The notes beneath the pieces were generated by a model. That model was given only the letters and a program-made list of their open reading frames with translations, did no database searches and was not told where the DNA came from. 44,616 nt of DNA, from the NCBI GenBank assembly GCA_002392915.1, contig DGHQ01000046.1:1-44616 (forward strand). The letters run 5' to 3'. Positions 10,538 to 19,285 of this stretch are shown here, one piece after another. The stretch is from Bacteroidales bacterium UBA3844 (GTDB lineage: Bacteria; Bacteroidota; Bacteroidia; Bacteroidales; Paludibacteraceae). How positions within the stretch are numbered: position 1 is the first letter of the stretch; the number at the start of each line of letters is the position of its first letter. The position numbers were made by a program, and so were the translations under genes.

Positions 10538-13486
10538 TTATCTAACGATGAATTGTTTACTAACGGTTCCAGCTCCAGACTTAACAGAAATGACATATGT
10601 TCCATCTCCAGGAATAGTCAACTGTTTCTGGAACTCATCCGAACCATCTTCTGTTTTAACATAATCCACATCAACTGGAACTGTTGATCCGCTAGGACTT
10701 ACAACATACACCTCTTTATCCTTATACTCACTTGGCAATGTCAACACAAGATTCACCTTGTGTGTTCCATTCGTAGACGATTGCACTGCAAGATTTTCCA
10801 CGCCACGATTATTTGTGCCTTTTCCTTCTTCACACACCAGTTCAAATTCTTCTTCATACAAGCCAACCTCTTGGAATGACAAATGTTCACTATCAACAAA
10901 ATTCTGAGTATGTACATTTTCTACAACTGGAGCCCATCCATTGATAGAGATTTGTTCCAAAGAAAGATTTTTTACTGTTTTTCCATCTGCCGTCTCTACT
11001 GCCCAATATAGATTACCGTACTCATTATGAATAATATCGAAAGCAAATTCATTTTGCACATACACCTTCGCTTGCAATTGATCGTTTCCGACAACCTTAA
11101 CTTCATCTCCATTGTTTATAGACATGCCTTCACCTGTGACAACGCCATTCTCAACCTTGTAAATCTTACCATCCTCAATCTTGACTCCACAGAAGATATT
11201 TATATTAACAAAATCTCTTGTGAAACCAGACAAACTGTATGCTTGTGCATCTCCAACAGTCCAAGTAGCACTCAGTTGTGACTTTTCATTGAAATGTGAC
11301 TTAAATGAAATTTTTTCATTGTTCACAGGTTTTACTCCATCTTTTTCTACAATATTAAATTTATAGACACCATCAAATGGTGCAGTATATAATTTAAAGG
11401 TGCCTTCCCATAAATTTTTTATTTCATGTGATTCACTAATTAGTTGTTCATTTGAACTCTTAACCGCATTTTTTTCAGGTCCGATCAAGGTATAAGCATA
11501 CGTATCGTCATCAGGGAATGTAATCATAATGCTGCCTTGACTATAACAAGCAGGACTCGTCTCCGTTACAACAGGATCTTTATTAACCTCAATCTCTTCC
11601 TCTTCTGGATCACCAGAGACAGCAAAAGTGAAATATGTGAATTCGCCTCCTGTCTTCCAATCCAAGTTCTCAAACAGCACTTTGGAACGAGTTTTGTCTT
11701 TCGACGTCATTCTATAGATTCGCAAATTCGCCTCCTCGTCTTGGAAATCCTCTTTATCGCTCATCAAAAGATAAATTTTGCCATTGGTATATAGATTCAT
11801 TGATTCCACCATGCCATAACACAACTCCATATAGTCGTTGTTCACATTATCCGACATGACGTGAAACTCGTTCAGCTCAACAGCTTTTCCCTTCGACGCA
11901 ATCTCCATTGTCCACTCCGCAGGTGTCTGATTTTGTTCGACACGAGTAGACGGAATGATTTCTCCATTCTTGCGGACATACAATACGCTTCCTTTCTTCA
12001 CAACGTCAATCAAATCTTTTCTTTTGTAGCTGACATTCACATCATTACCGTTGACACTGATATTGCCACTGGCAGCAAACTTGAAGACCTGTCCGCCCAA
12101 TGTCACTGTCACGTCGCCATTCAACGCTCCCGACACCCATGATATCTCACCTTTGTTCACAAATGCTGGCATATTATCGATTGTGGCATTCGCTCCCTCT
12201 TTCACCTTGATATTATAAGATCCAGCAAACTTCTCCTCGACCTCACCCTCATTCTCCGGCAATTCGATACTCACATGTTCGCCATCTGAATATTCTTGAC
12301 TCAAATTCTTCAATTTCCAGATTCGTTTAAGTGGAATATACTTCTGTGGCACCTCACCTGTCTGCTCAAAATTGACTGCACTTTCAGATGTTGCAGACAG
12401 TTTTTTCTCTTCACTCTCTTCAAATTTAATCTGGGATTTATTGTCTGCGAACATGATAAGAGTTTTATCTCCAAACTCTCCATATCGTCCAGCGACGAGA
12501 AGATTCTCGTTTGCCGACTTGTTGTAAAAACTGTTTTTATAATAGGTGTCTTTCAAATAAAGCGGAGTCTCTCTCTCTGATGTAGTGGTCCATGGCTGAA
12601 TGAAATTATAGCTGTCCATTCTTCCATAGCCACACACTCTTGCATAATTGTCTTTTTTCCATACCACACCCTTATTTCCATACTCTTCATCCAGAGTATA
12701 GTCCACATCCAAAGTGATACCATACTTCAAAGCAAGGTATGTTTCAGCCTCCAGTCTTGCTTCATTTGTCAAAGCCTTGTCGTATACAAGCAATTCAGGC
12801 ACGCTCATATTTCTCTTCGCTTTTTCCGCGTCCTTAAATGTCTCCGAATCAAACGAGCCTACCTTCGATGTCACTCCGTCGACATATTGTCCTCCGATAC
12901 TTATATTATTGAAAGTCGACGCTACTGTTTGACGTGGATTAGTGCTCTTTGTGTACGACATGATTCGAAGAGACTTCTGCTGCTCATCTTTATTCGCAGC
13001 CTTAAGGTTTCTATCCTTGTAGCCGAACGATTTGCGAGAAGAAGACGACGGATGGATCACATTAGCTTTTGTAATCACAGTCTCGTCATCATCCGTGCCA
13101 TTTGACATATTCAAAACGAATCCATCCTCAGTGTGGTCGTCCTCGGAAGAGTATCCATACACACCGATCACCGTCGCTTTCTGCAATCCCGTGCCTTCAA
13201 TCCTCAGCAAGGAGTTGGCATCGTCTGTAAACGGAAATGAAGGATAGAAATTGTAAGTATAAATATCAGATCTGCCATTCACGCGCTCCTGCTCATTGAG
13301 ATTCAATTTGACATTGTTTCCATTCAGATCCTTCCAGAAATAATTATTGTCTGGGTCGCTGCTCACAGATGACGTGCGCATCCATACGTATGGAGTTTGC
13401 AATCCAGTTTTGTTTTCCGCATATAGTGGCAAAAAAGATTTAATGACAGCACCAACAACAGCCATCAAACAAATTCTATTCTTCAT
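10538..13486 (-). CDS. Large secreted DUF8202-like protein, probable T9SS cargo
   Basis: This gene encodes 982 residues with an N-terminal signal peptide (start MKNRICLMAVVGAVIKSFLPLYA). The segment PELLVYDKALTNEARLEAE followed by YLALKYGITLD (about residues 230-260) is the hallmark of a LamG-like module (DUF8202 type) common in Bacteroidetes surface proteins. The following VCGYGRMD resembles the GIGRD motif of the same family. The middle holds several beta-rich stretches I cannot assign. The C-terminus (PGDGTYVISVKSGAGTVSKQ then FIVR) has the G-x-Y-x-V-x-V form of a T9SS type A sorting domain, although the PNP motif is missing. It is the third gene of the block (11 bases after the previous gene, 6 before the next). 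Probably exported across the outer membrane and surface-anchored; its ligand is unknown. Confidence 0.8.
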   Translation of the reverse strand: MKNRICLMAVVGAVIKSFLPLYAENKTGLQTPYVWMRTSSVSSDPDNNYFWKDLNGNNVKLNLNEQERVNGRSDIYTYNFYPSFPFTDDANSLLRIEGTGLQKATVIGVYGYSSEDDHTEDGFVLNMSNGTDDDETVITKANVIHPSSSSRKSFGYKDRNLKAANKDEQQKSLRIMSYTKSTNPRQTVASTFNNISIGGQYVDGVTSKVGSFDSETFKDAEKAKRNMSVPELLVYDKALTNEARLEAETYLALKYGITLDVDYTLDEEYGNKGVVWKKDNYARVCGYGRMDSYNFIQPWTTTSERETPLYLKDTYYKNSFYNKSANENLLVAGRYGEFGDKTLIMFADNKSQIKFEESEEKKLSATSESAVNFEQTGEVPQKYIPLKRIWKLKNLSQEYSDGEHVSIELPENEGEVEEKFAGSYNIKVKEGANATIDNMPAFVNKGEISWVSGALNGDVTVTLGGQVFKFAASGNISVNGNDVNVSYKRKDLIDVVKKGSVLYVRKNGEIIPSTRVEQNQTPAEWTMEIASKGKAVELNEFHVMSDNVNNDYMELCYGMVESMNLYTNGKIYLLMSDKEDFQDEEANLRIYRMTSKDKTRSKVLFENLDWKTGGEFTYFTFAVSGDPEEEEIEVNKDPVVTETSPACYSQGSIMITFPDDDTYAYTLIGPEKNAVKSSNEQLISESHEIKNLWEGTFKLYTAPFDGVYKFNIVEKDGVKPVNNEKISFKSHFNEKSQLSATWTVGDAQAYSLSGFTRDFVNINIFCGVKIEDGKIYKVENGVVTGEGMSINNGDEVKVVGNDQLQAKVYVQNEFAFDIIHNEYGNLYWAVETADGKTVKNLSLEQISINGWAPVVENVHTQNFVDSEHLSFQEVGLYEEEFELVCEEGKGTNNRGVENLAVQSSTNGTHKVNLVLTLPSEYKDKEVYVVSPSGSTVPVDVDYVKTEDGSDEFQKQLTIPGDGTYVISVKSGAGTVSKQFIVR

Positions 13487-13497
13487 TTTATTTCATT

Positions 13498-15420
13498 TTA
13501 TTTTTTAACAATTTTTGTTGAGTATGCGCCAATTTCCTTATTGATTGTCAGCACATACACTCCTTCTGATAATTCTGATGTGACGATCTTGCCATCATTG
13601 ACAACACCCGAGCAAACGATGTTGCCAGAAAGATCAATGATTTCGAATGAAGCGTCGTCCGCATCATCAACATTCAAAAGATCCTTTACTGGGTTTGGAT
13701 ATACACTCAATGCTACCGCATCTGTCTGATCGACGGAATTTTCTCCCAAACCAGTTGTTATAATAAGTTCAACCGGTTCAGTCACATTCTTGATTGAGCA
13801 GCGACCGTTCCAAGAGACCTCCACATTCTCACCCTTGGATGTCTTGACGCTTTCTACATGGTATCCCTTCTCCGCAGAGATCACCACCTCCGCATCTGAT
13901 CCGTGACGCACCATATCATTGCCATCGTTCACCACAATCGACACATGCTCCGACGATGTCTTGATTCGGTATGTCTCGATGTAACGGGCGATGACACCAT
14001 CATAATCATCGGAAGTTATATATGTTGATTCTGAAGGATCATAATCAGCAACATTTAAGCTTATAAGATAAAGCAACCCATGTTTAGCGTCAACTCTACA
14101 ATCAGGATCATAATCAGTAGAATCTAGAGCTAGGACCCACTTATTTTGCAAAGTCTGTCCATCATATTTTGCGACTCTTATTCCAACTTTTCGCTCTGGT
14201 TTAGGCAACACAATAGACTCAGAGAAAACATTCTCATCACAGCTTGCTCCCATTCTTACAATATCATCATTTTGATCATACAAAAAAGTATGAGCATCAG
14301 TTAACGTTCTCATAGGAAGGTAAGCGTAGCCATCCAACTTATGTAAAGTCATGTCTTGAAGAATCTCATAATAATTGTTATCCCCAGCATCCCAAATTCT
14401 TAGTGGTTGTGTTGCTATCACTTTGTTTTGTGAATTCACTGCAAATCGTTTTATTTGTCCATCATTGCCACTAATCACATTATATGCCAAAAGATCTACC
14501 TTATCGCCTTTTACCAAATATTTACAAAAAGCAGCACAAGGTCTTCCACTCAAAGTTTTGTTCTTAACGATCACTGGATTTTCTGGATCTAAACTAATAT
14601 TGCACTCTTTTCCACCGAATGGAACATACATATAAAGAGTATCCCCAGCGAAAGTCATATAAGACGCAATATGTTCACTATCTTCAAATTCTGTCTCATC
14701 ATTCTCATTGGACCCCAAACAATATACTTGTTTGATGTCTAAATCTTTAGACAACACAAACAGACACTTATCGTTATCTCCATAACGGGCAAACGAAACT
14801 GGATAATCTTTGTTTACTCTGCTATATTCTTCATTGATATCAAACATAAACCATAAATCACCTTCTGGAGAAATTGCATATCCATTATTTGCATCAAATG
14901 AAAAAAATCCATCCTCCAAAAAATTATCCTCCTCTATCTCTACAGAGTTAACAACATCCCCACTCTCTATATCAATCTTCAATATGAAATAAGACTTTTG
15001 GTTAGCGACATAATACTTATTCCCATCATACATCACATAATTATTCCAAAAACAATTATACGTTGGAAGATACAAATAGCCGTCAAATATTTCGAATTGC
15101 CTCGCACCTGCATCATAAACTTTTGCCCATGCGACTTTTCCTGTATGGTCAAATTTTATTATAGCATCACTTTCTTTGGGTATTACAGTCCCATCAGAAA
15201 GAGTAACACCATAAGTATTTCTCGGCAATAAAAAATATAAATTTCCATCTCCATCAACTCTAGCCTCTTTCATTATAGTCATTGCATCAGATTTCTTGTT
15301 AAGCTGACACCCATCGAAAGCAAGACCATAATCACCATTTGAATAAACCTTCACCTCTGGAATTGCATTTGCACATACCAAAGAAAAAAACGAGATAAAA
15401 AATATAAATATCCTTTTCAT
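13498..15420 (-). CDS. Secreted beta-propeller-like protein with T9SS type A sorting domain
   Basis: This gene encodes 640 residues. The signal peptide is MKRIFIFFISFFSLVCANA. Residues 35-470 are a series of short beta repeats with Gly-Asp turns (DGDGNLYFLLP, PEGDLWFMFD, LHKLDGYAYLP) that suggest a PQQ- or YVTN-like propeller. About residues 490-555 look like an Ig-like bacterial repeat (AEKGYHVESVKTSKG). The last 75 residues are a textbook T9SS sorting domain: SVYPNPVKDLLNV, then IIDLSGNIV, then LSEGVYVLTIN and a final KIVKK. It starts one base after the stop of the VWA gene, so the two are probably translationally coupled. Likely carried to the cell surface by T9SS. The binding partner is unknown. 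Confidence 0.85.
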   Translation of the reverse strand: MKRIFIFFISFFSLVCANAIPEVKVYSNGDYGLAFDGCQLNKKSDAMTIMKEARVDGDGNLYFLLPRNTYGVTLSDGTVIPKESDAIIKFDHTGKVAWAKVYDAGARQFEIFDGYLYLPTYNCFWNNYVMYDGNKYYVANQKSYFILKIDIESGDVVNSVEIEEDNFLEDGFFSFDANNGYAISPEGDLWFMFDINEEYSRVNKDYPVSFARYGDNDKCLFVLSKDLDIKQVYCLGSNENDETEFEDSEHIASYMTFAGDTLYMYVPFGGKECNISLDPENPVIVKNKTLSGRPCAAFCKYLVKGDKVDLLAYNVISGNDGQIKRFAVNSQNKVIATQPLRIWDAGDNNYYEILQDMTLHKLDGYAYLPMRTLTDAHTFLYDQNDDIVRMGASCDENVFSESIVLPKPERKVGIRVAKYDGQTLQNKWVLALDSTDYDPDCRVDAKHGLLYLISLNVADYDPSESTYITSDDYDGVIARYIETYRIKTSSEHVSIVVNDGNDMVRHGSDAEVVISAEKGYHVESVKTSKGENVEVSWNGRCSIKNVTEPVELIITTGLGENSVDQTDAVALSVYPNPVKDLLNVDDADDASFEIIDLSGNIVCSGVVNDGKIVTSELSEGVYVLTINKEIGAYSTKIVKK

Positions 15421-15421
15421 A

Positions 15422-18064
15422 TCAATTTTGTTTCTTTTTTCTTCCTAAATAGACATACATATAACTAACTTTTCCATTAATCTTCAACGCGAGAATGTAT
15501 GGTCGAGTATAGCTTAATTTTATTTTTTTGTCATCGACTGTCAAGTCCCTCAAAGACAAGAAGGAGATAAGATTGATCTCTTTATTTCCTACATTGACAT
15601 CGTCAACTTTCTTGCTTTTTATTTTATTTCCAAGTGTGTCACATAAGAATATCTCTACATTCGTATTCTCTCTATATACATCAAATGATAATAAATCATT
15701 ATCATCTTCTAGAATATGAGATGAAAGCTTAATATTGTTACATGGATCACATATATTAACAGTCCAATAACCGTCCGATCCCTCACTTGGAATTGGATAA
15801 ATCAGATTACTTAGTCCTTTTGTTGCAGTATTCTCTTTATTATGTTCAACTTCTATTCTATATTTTATGTATGAAGAAGCAAAATCAACAGGAACAGAAG
15901 CCTCATAAACATAAGTATTATTTTCATTTTTGGGGCTAATAAGATTTGCCTTAACAGAATCTTCTTTTTGTGTAGGATCAGAATATCGATAATACACACG
16001 TGCTTTTCCATACAAAGAATCACCACATCCTCCAGAAATAGTAAATTTCACTTTCAATTTATCACTATCTATACACGTATTATCATACTCTGCTGTCGAT
16101 TGCTCTCTCTCAATTCCTCCACTATAAATATAAGTACTATTTATATCATCTGAAATTGAAGATGAAATCGAAACAGACACATTATACTCATTTCCACATT
16201 CAAGAGGAAAATCATTCATACATTCTGGATGGATTCTCAAGAAATACTGACTCTTTAAATTATCTCCAATTTTCGTGGATATATCACTGAAATCCTCAGA
16301 AAAGCTATTAGTTAAAAAGCCACCAGAGCCATCACAAAGAGATTTAAACCAATTTTCATTTTTTTTACTTCCATCTGTAATAGCGAATAACTGTGTGCCT
16401 TCTAATGCTTTATCTACATCAGTCATTAATATAGAACCGTTATCGCCTTCATCAGCATTAGTGTCACTATCATAATCAAATAACAAGATCATCACTTTAG
16501 AGACATTTTTCCTATATTTTGGCAATGCTAATGCATGCAAAATTGCCTGATATGCTCTTTCTTTTGATCCTGATACAGTAGTATCGAAAAGAGTCGTCAA
16601 CTGATCATAATTATAAAAAAATTGTTGTTTATCGTTTAATGTCCACCCACATTGATTATAATAATAACTTAAATCTTCATATTTGAATACACCATCTCCA
16701 GAATATCCAAATCGTAACAAAGCAAAACGTATATCGTAAACATCTTTGATATCCTTTAACATGGCTTCAAGAGATTCTTTTAGCTTTTTGATATACATTG
16801 TCATAGAACCACTATAGTCCACAATCAAAACTATATCCGCAGGTCTTTTAGAATTGTTTTTTTCTAAAGTCAAACATTTATTTTCACCTTTATTTTGCAA
16901 AGTTATATATTTGTTATTTTTCGGATTCTTGATAGTCACCTTAATATCATCTACAGATATATTATCAACAAAAACAACAGTATCTTTTCCATCTTCTTTT
17001 TTCCACTTTCTTATAGCAGAAAAAGAAATTACTCCTTCTTTCTCACTTTCCCAATTGACATTAACAATTGTCACATTATTAGCTTCTATTTCAGGATTTC
17101 CTTCAGTGCCAGATTCTCCTCCTTCAGAACCCGATTCACCTCCTTGCGTGCCAGTCTCACCTCCTTCTGAGCCAGATTCTCCTCCTTCTGAGCCAGATTC
17201 TCCTCCTTCTGAGCCAGATTCTCCTCCTTCTGAGCCTGATTCTCCTCCTTCTGAACCTGATTGGCCTCCTTCTGAACCTGATTGGCCTCCTTCAGACCCT
17301 GACTCTCCTCCTTCAGTGCCCGATTGACCTCCTTCTGAACCCGTCTCGCCTCCTTCAGTGCCCGATTGACCTCCTTCTGAACCCGTCTCGCCTCCGTTTT
17401 GACCAGGAAAAGGTTTTTTGACTGGCTCAAAATCTCCAGATCTCAATTGCGATTTTCTTTCCTCATTTTTTGCATATCTGACATAAGAAAGCACATCAAA
17501 TTTTTTAATGTCCCAACCTGCCCCAGTAAATGAGCTATCTGATTTTAAACTGATCTTAAATATGGCATCTTTTCCAGAAAGGAAAGAGACATCAAGATAA
17601 TCAATCACCATTCCTTCCGTATATCCGCTCTTTCCATATATGCGGCTCCATACATTTCCTCCATCAGTCGTCACGTCTATCCAAACATAGTCATAAGAGC
17701 TCTCCACCTCAAACATCTCTTCAAGGCAGACGAAAAGGCGGTCGCTATAAGTGACTGTAGGGATATGGATTGTAGGGCTCTCTGCGGAATAAATTTTATT
17801 CTCAAAATATGCGCCTGTGGTGTAAACGTCGTTTAACAGTCTGAAATCCGAGCTTTTCCATGTGGATGACATAGTATTCGCGTCTGCAGAATATACTACA
17901 GAACACCCTCTAGGTCTCTCTCCAAACACATGAGTTTGATAAAACTTACCTTTTTCAGGCGGTGTCGACGGCTCTTCGTCCACTGTTGCCTCACACCATG
18001 CCTTTTGAGTCAAACTCACACAACTAACCAAAGCAACTAAAAGCTGCAAATAATATCTATGCAT
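15422..18064 (-). CDS. Secreted von Willebrand factor A protein with 14-copy heptapeptide repeat
   Basis: This gene encodes 880 residues and is the first of the five-gene block. A signal peptide covers about residues 1-25 (MHRYYLQLLVALVSCVSLTQ...CEA). Residues 35-205 form a beta-rich N-terminal domain. Residues 224-321 are fourteen 7-residue units of the form GG[EQ][ST]G[ST][EQ], a flexible, acidic, Gly/Ser linker. A VWA domain follows (about 408-600) with the MIDAS motif D416-Y-S418-G-S420 (IVLIVDYSGSM), implying metal-dependent protein binding. The C-terminal 90 residues (EIFLCDTLGNKIKSKK, then ALKINGKVSYMYVYLG) resemble an atypical T9SS sorting domain without the PNP motif. A Bacteroidetes promoter lies about 105 bases upstream. 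Possibly the adhesive or organising surface component of the locus; that role is inference. Confidence 0.85.
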   Translation of the reverse strand: MHRYYLQLLVALVSCVSLTQKAWCEATVDEEPSTPPEKGKFYQTHVFGERPRGCSVVYSADANTMSSTWKSSDFRLLNDVYTTGAYFENKIYSAESPTIHIPTVTYSDRLFVCLEEMFEVESSYDYVWIDVTTDGGNVWSRIYGKSGYTEGMVIDYLDVSFLSGKDAIFKISLKSDSSFTGAGWDIKKFDVLSYVRYAKNEERKSQLRSGDFEPVKKPFPGQNGGETGSEGGQSGTEGGETGSEGGQSGTEGGESGSEGGQSGSEGGQSGSEGGESGSEGGESGSEGGESGSEGGESGSEGGETGTQGGESGSEGGESGTEGNPEIEANNVTIVNVNWESEKEGVISFSAIRKWKKEDGKDTVVFVDNISVDDIKVTIKNPKNNKYITLQNKGENKCLTLEKNNSKRPADIVLIVDYSGSMTMYIKKLKESLEAMLKDIKDVYDIRFALLRFGYSGDGVFKYEDLSYYYNQCGWTLNDKQQFFYNYDQLTTLFDTTVSGSKERAYQAILHALALPKYRKNVSKVMILLFDYDSDTNADEGDNGSILMTDVDKALEGTQLFAITDGSKKNENWFKSLCDGSGGFLTNSFSEDFSDISTKIGDNLKSQYFLRIHPECMNDFPLECGNEYNVSVSISSSISDDINSTYIYSGGIEREQSTAEYDNTCIDSDKLKVKFTISGGCGDSLYGKARVYYRYSDPTQKEDSVKANLISPKNENNTYVYEASVPVDFASSYIKYRIEVEHNKENTATKGLSNLIYPIPSEGSDGYWTVNICDPCNNIKLSSHILEDDNDLLSFDVYRENTNVEIFLCDTLGNKIKSKKVDDVNVGNKEINLISFLSLRDLTVDDKKIKLSYTRPYILALKINGKVSYMYVYLGRKKKQN
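17102..17395 (-). repeat. 21-base tandem repeat, 14 copies, inside the VWA gene
   Basis: Fourteen consecutive units of 21 bases encode GG[EQ][ST]G[ST][EQ]. Units differ mainly at the E/Q and S/T positions. The central four copies are identical at protein level (GGESGSE), which suggests recent expansion. Because the unit length is a multiple of three, copy-number change would lengthen or shorten the linker without a frameshift. The repeat is also open in two other frames, giving misleading Pro- and Glu/Lys-rich reading frames. Confidence 0.95.
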
Positions 18065-18168
18065 TTTTGATTTTTATTATCACATTAAATTACCTTTCCA
18101 ATCATATCAAATCGCAAAAGACCAAGCTTAAATATTCGACACAATTATTGAGTATTTTTAAACGGTTG

Positions 18169-18198
18169 CAAAAGTAACACAATTTCGTTATATGGCAA
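18169..18198 (-). promoter_or_regulatory. Bacteroidetes-type promoter for the five-gene exported-protein block
   Basis: On the minus strand a -7 element TACTTTTG (18176-18169) is preceded by TTG (18198-18196) with 19 bases between them, matching TTG-N19/20-TAnnTTTG. Transcription would start near 18162, leaving a leader of about 100 bases before the VWA ATG at 18064. Confidence 0.65.
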
Positions 18199-18525
18199 TT
18201 ATTTTAGTATGAAAAGTGCTATTTTTTACACAATTTCTTCGATTTTTTATACAACGCGAACGATTTTTGACCAAACAATTCGCATTTTGCAAATAAATCA
18301 ACACAACAACATTGCATTATAACTTTCTTCTACGAACCTGAAATTTGACTTCGTTTATTCTCGCTCGCCTTACGACTCACTCGAAGGACCGAGAGGCAAG
18401 GGCGTTCCGCCCTTTGCATTCCTCGTCCATAAACCCAACTTCTGCCTTATTAAATTCCATCAATTATAATTTGGCTTCTTCTTCAAATTTTATCAATTCA
18501 ATAATGGCGAACAACTTATTTTGAC

Positions 18526-18533
18526 TACTTTTG
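18526..18533 (+). promoter_or_regulatory. -7 promoter element of the DUF554 gene
   Basis: TACTTTTG matches TAnnTTTG; no clear TTG is found at the expected -33 distance. It sits 17 bases before the ATG at 18551, so the leader would be about ten bases. This supports ATG 18551 over a TTG at 18521, which would lie upstream of the transcription start. Confidence 0.5.
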
Positions 18534-18550
18534 CCACAAATTTACATCAA

Positions 18551-19273
18551 ATGCTCGGATCAATTGTTAACGCCACTACTATTCTCATTGGTGGTGCTCT
18601 GGGTGCTTCTTTTGGCACCGGAATAAAAGAAAAATATAAGTCTGCACTTTTCAACGCTCTCGGACTCGCATGTCTTGTGCTCGGAATGAACGCTGTCATT
18701 CCAAACATGCCGAAGAGTGAGTATCCTGTGCTGTTTATAGCCAGCCTCGCAATCGGAGGCGTCGTCGGCACATGGTTGGACTTTCAAGGGAAAATAGACA
18801 GAGCAAATGCAAGATTAAACGAAAAATCCGGCAATGAAAAGAATGCCCTGCAGGGTCTCATGACCGGATTTCTGCTTTATGCGATAGGTACGTTCAGCAT
18901 CGTCGGACCAGTGCTTTCCGCCCTCTCCCCTTCCCACGGATGGGCTTTAGGCGAGTCTGCCAACACATTTTTATATACCAATGCGACGCTGGACCTCGTG
19001 ACTTCAGCGGTGCTTGCAGCGTCTTACGGATGGATAATGCTTCTTGCCGCGCCAATGCTCTTCTGCTGGCAAAGCATTTTCTATAGCCTCGGATATTTCT
19101 GTGGCGACGGAATGCCCGATCCGATGAGGACAGAGCTGACCATAGTCGGCGGTGTGTTGATTCTATGCTCCGGACTGAGCATTCTTGGCATAAAAGATTG
19201 TAAGACGGTGAATCTTCTCCCGTCGCTGCTGGTGCCTATCCTATTCTATGGCATCAAAGACATATTCTTTTAG
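18551..19273 (+). CDS. DUF554 family integral membrane protein
   Basis: This gene encodes 240 residues from ATG 18551. The N-terminus MLGSIVNATTILIGGALGA is the conserved beginning of DUF554 (YdfK/YqgA-like) proteins, and the spacing of hydrophobic segments suggests six or seven membrane helices. The full family length is present, ending KDIFF. Members are inner-membrane proteins of unknown transport or regulatory role. An in-frame TTG at 18521 would add ten residues but overlaps the promoter element. It is followed after 12 bases by the MBOAT gene with no terminator between, so the genes may be co-transcribed. A functional link to acylation is not evident. Confidence 0.88.
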   Translation: MLGSIVNATTILIGGALGASFGTGIKEKYKSALFNALGLACLVLGMNAVIPNMPKSEYPVLFIASLAIGGVVGTWLDFQGKIDRANARLNEKSGNEKNALQGLMTGFLLYAIGTFSIVGPVLSALSPSHGWALGESANTFLYTNATLDLVTSAVLAASYGWIMLLAAPMLFCWQSIFYSLGYFCGDGMPDPMRTELTIVGGVLILCSGLSILGIKDCKTVNLLPSLLVPILFYGIKDIFF

Positions 19274-19285
19274 AAATACATATAA

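Larger units (their letters stand above)
18065..18550. other. 486-base divergent intergenic region with a GC-rich hairpin island
   Basis: This gap separates the leftward exported-protein block from the rightward DUF554 gene. It holds the leftward promoter near 18170-18198 and a rightward -7 element at 18526-18533. Between them, about 18355-18430 is a clearly GC-richer stretch in AT-rich surroundings. It contains a strong hairpin (AAGGGCG 18398-18404, loop TTC, CGCCCTT 18408-18414, with GC/GC outside it). There is no T-tract after the hairpin and no plausible protein. It may be a dispersed repeat or a structured RNA. I see no gene in the rest. Confidence 0.5.

Noticed and set aside
16854..17327. 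Plus-strand frame with PPSEPDSPPSEPD-type repeats
   Set aside because: It is the antisense reading of the 21-base repeat in the VWA gene; repeats of this kind stay open in several frames, and there is no start signal or other domain.
17086..17430. Minus-strand Glu/Lys-rich repeat frame that looks like a coiled coil
   Set aside because: Same 21-base repeat read in a second frame, wholly inside the VWA gene.
18521..18550. Longer DUF554 protein starting at TTG 18521
   Set aside because: The -7 promoter element lies at 18526-18533, and family members begin with MLG-IVN at 18551.
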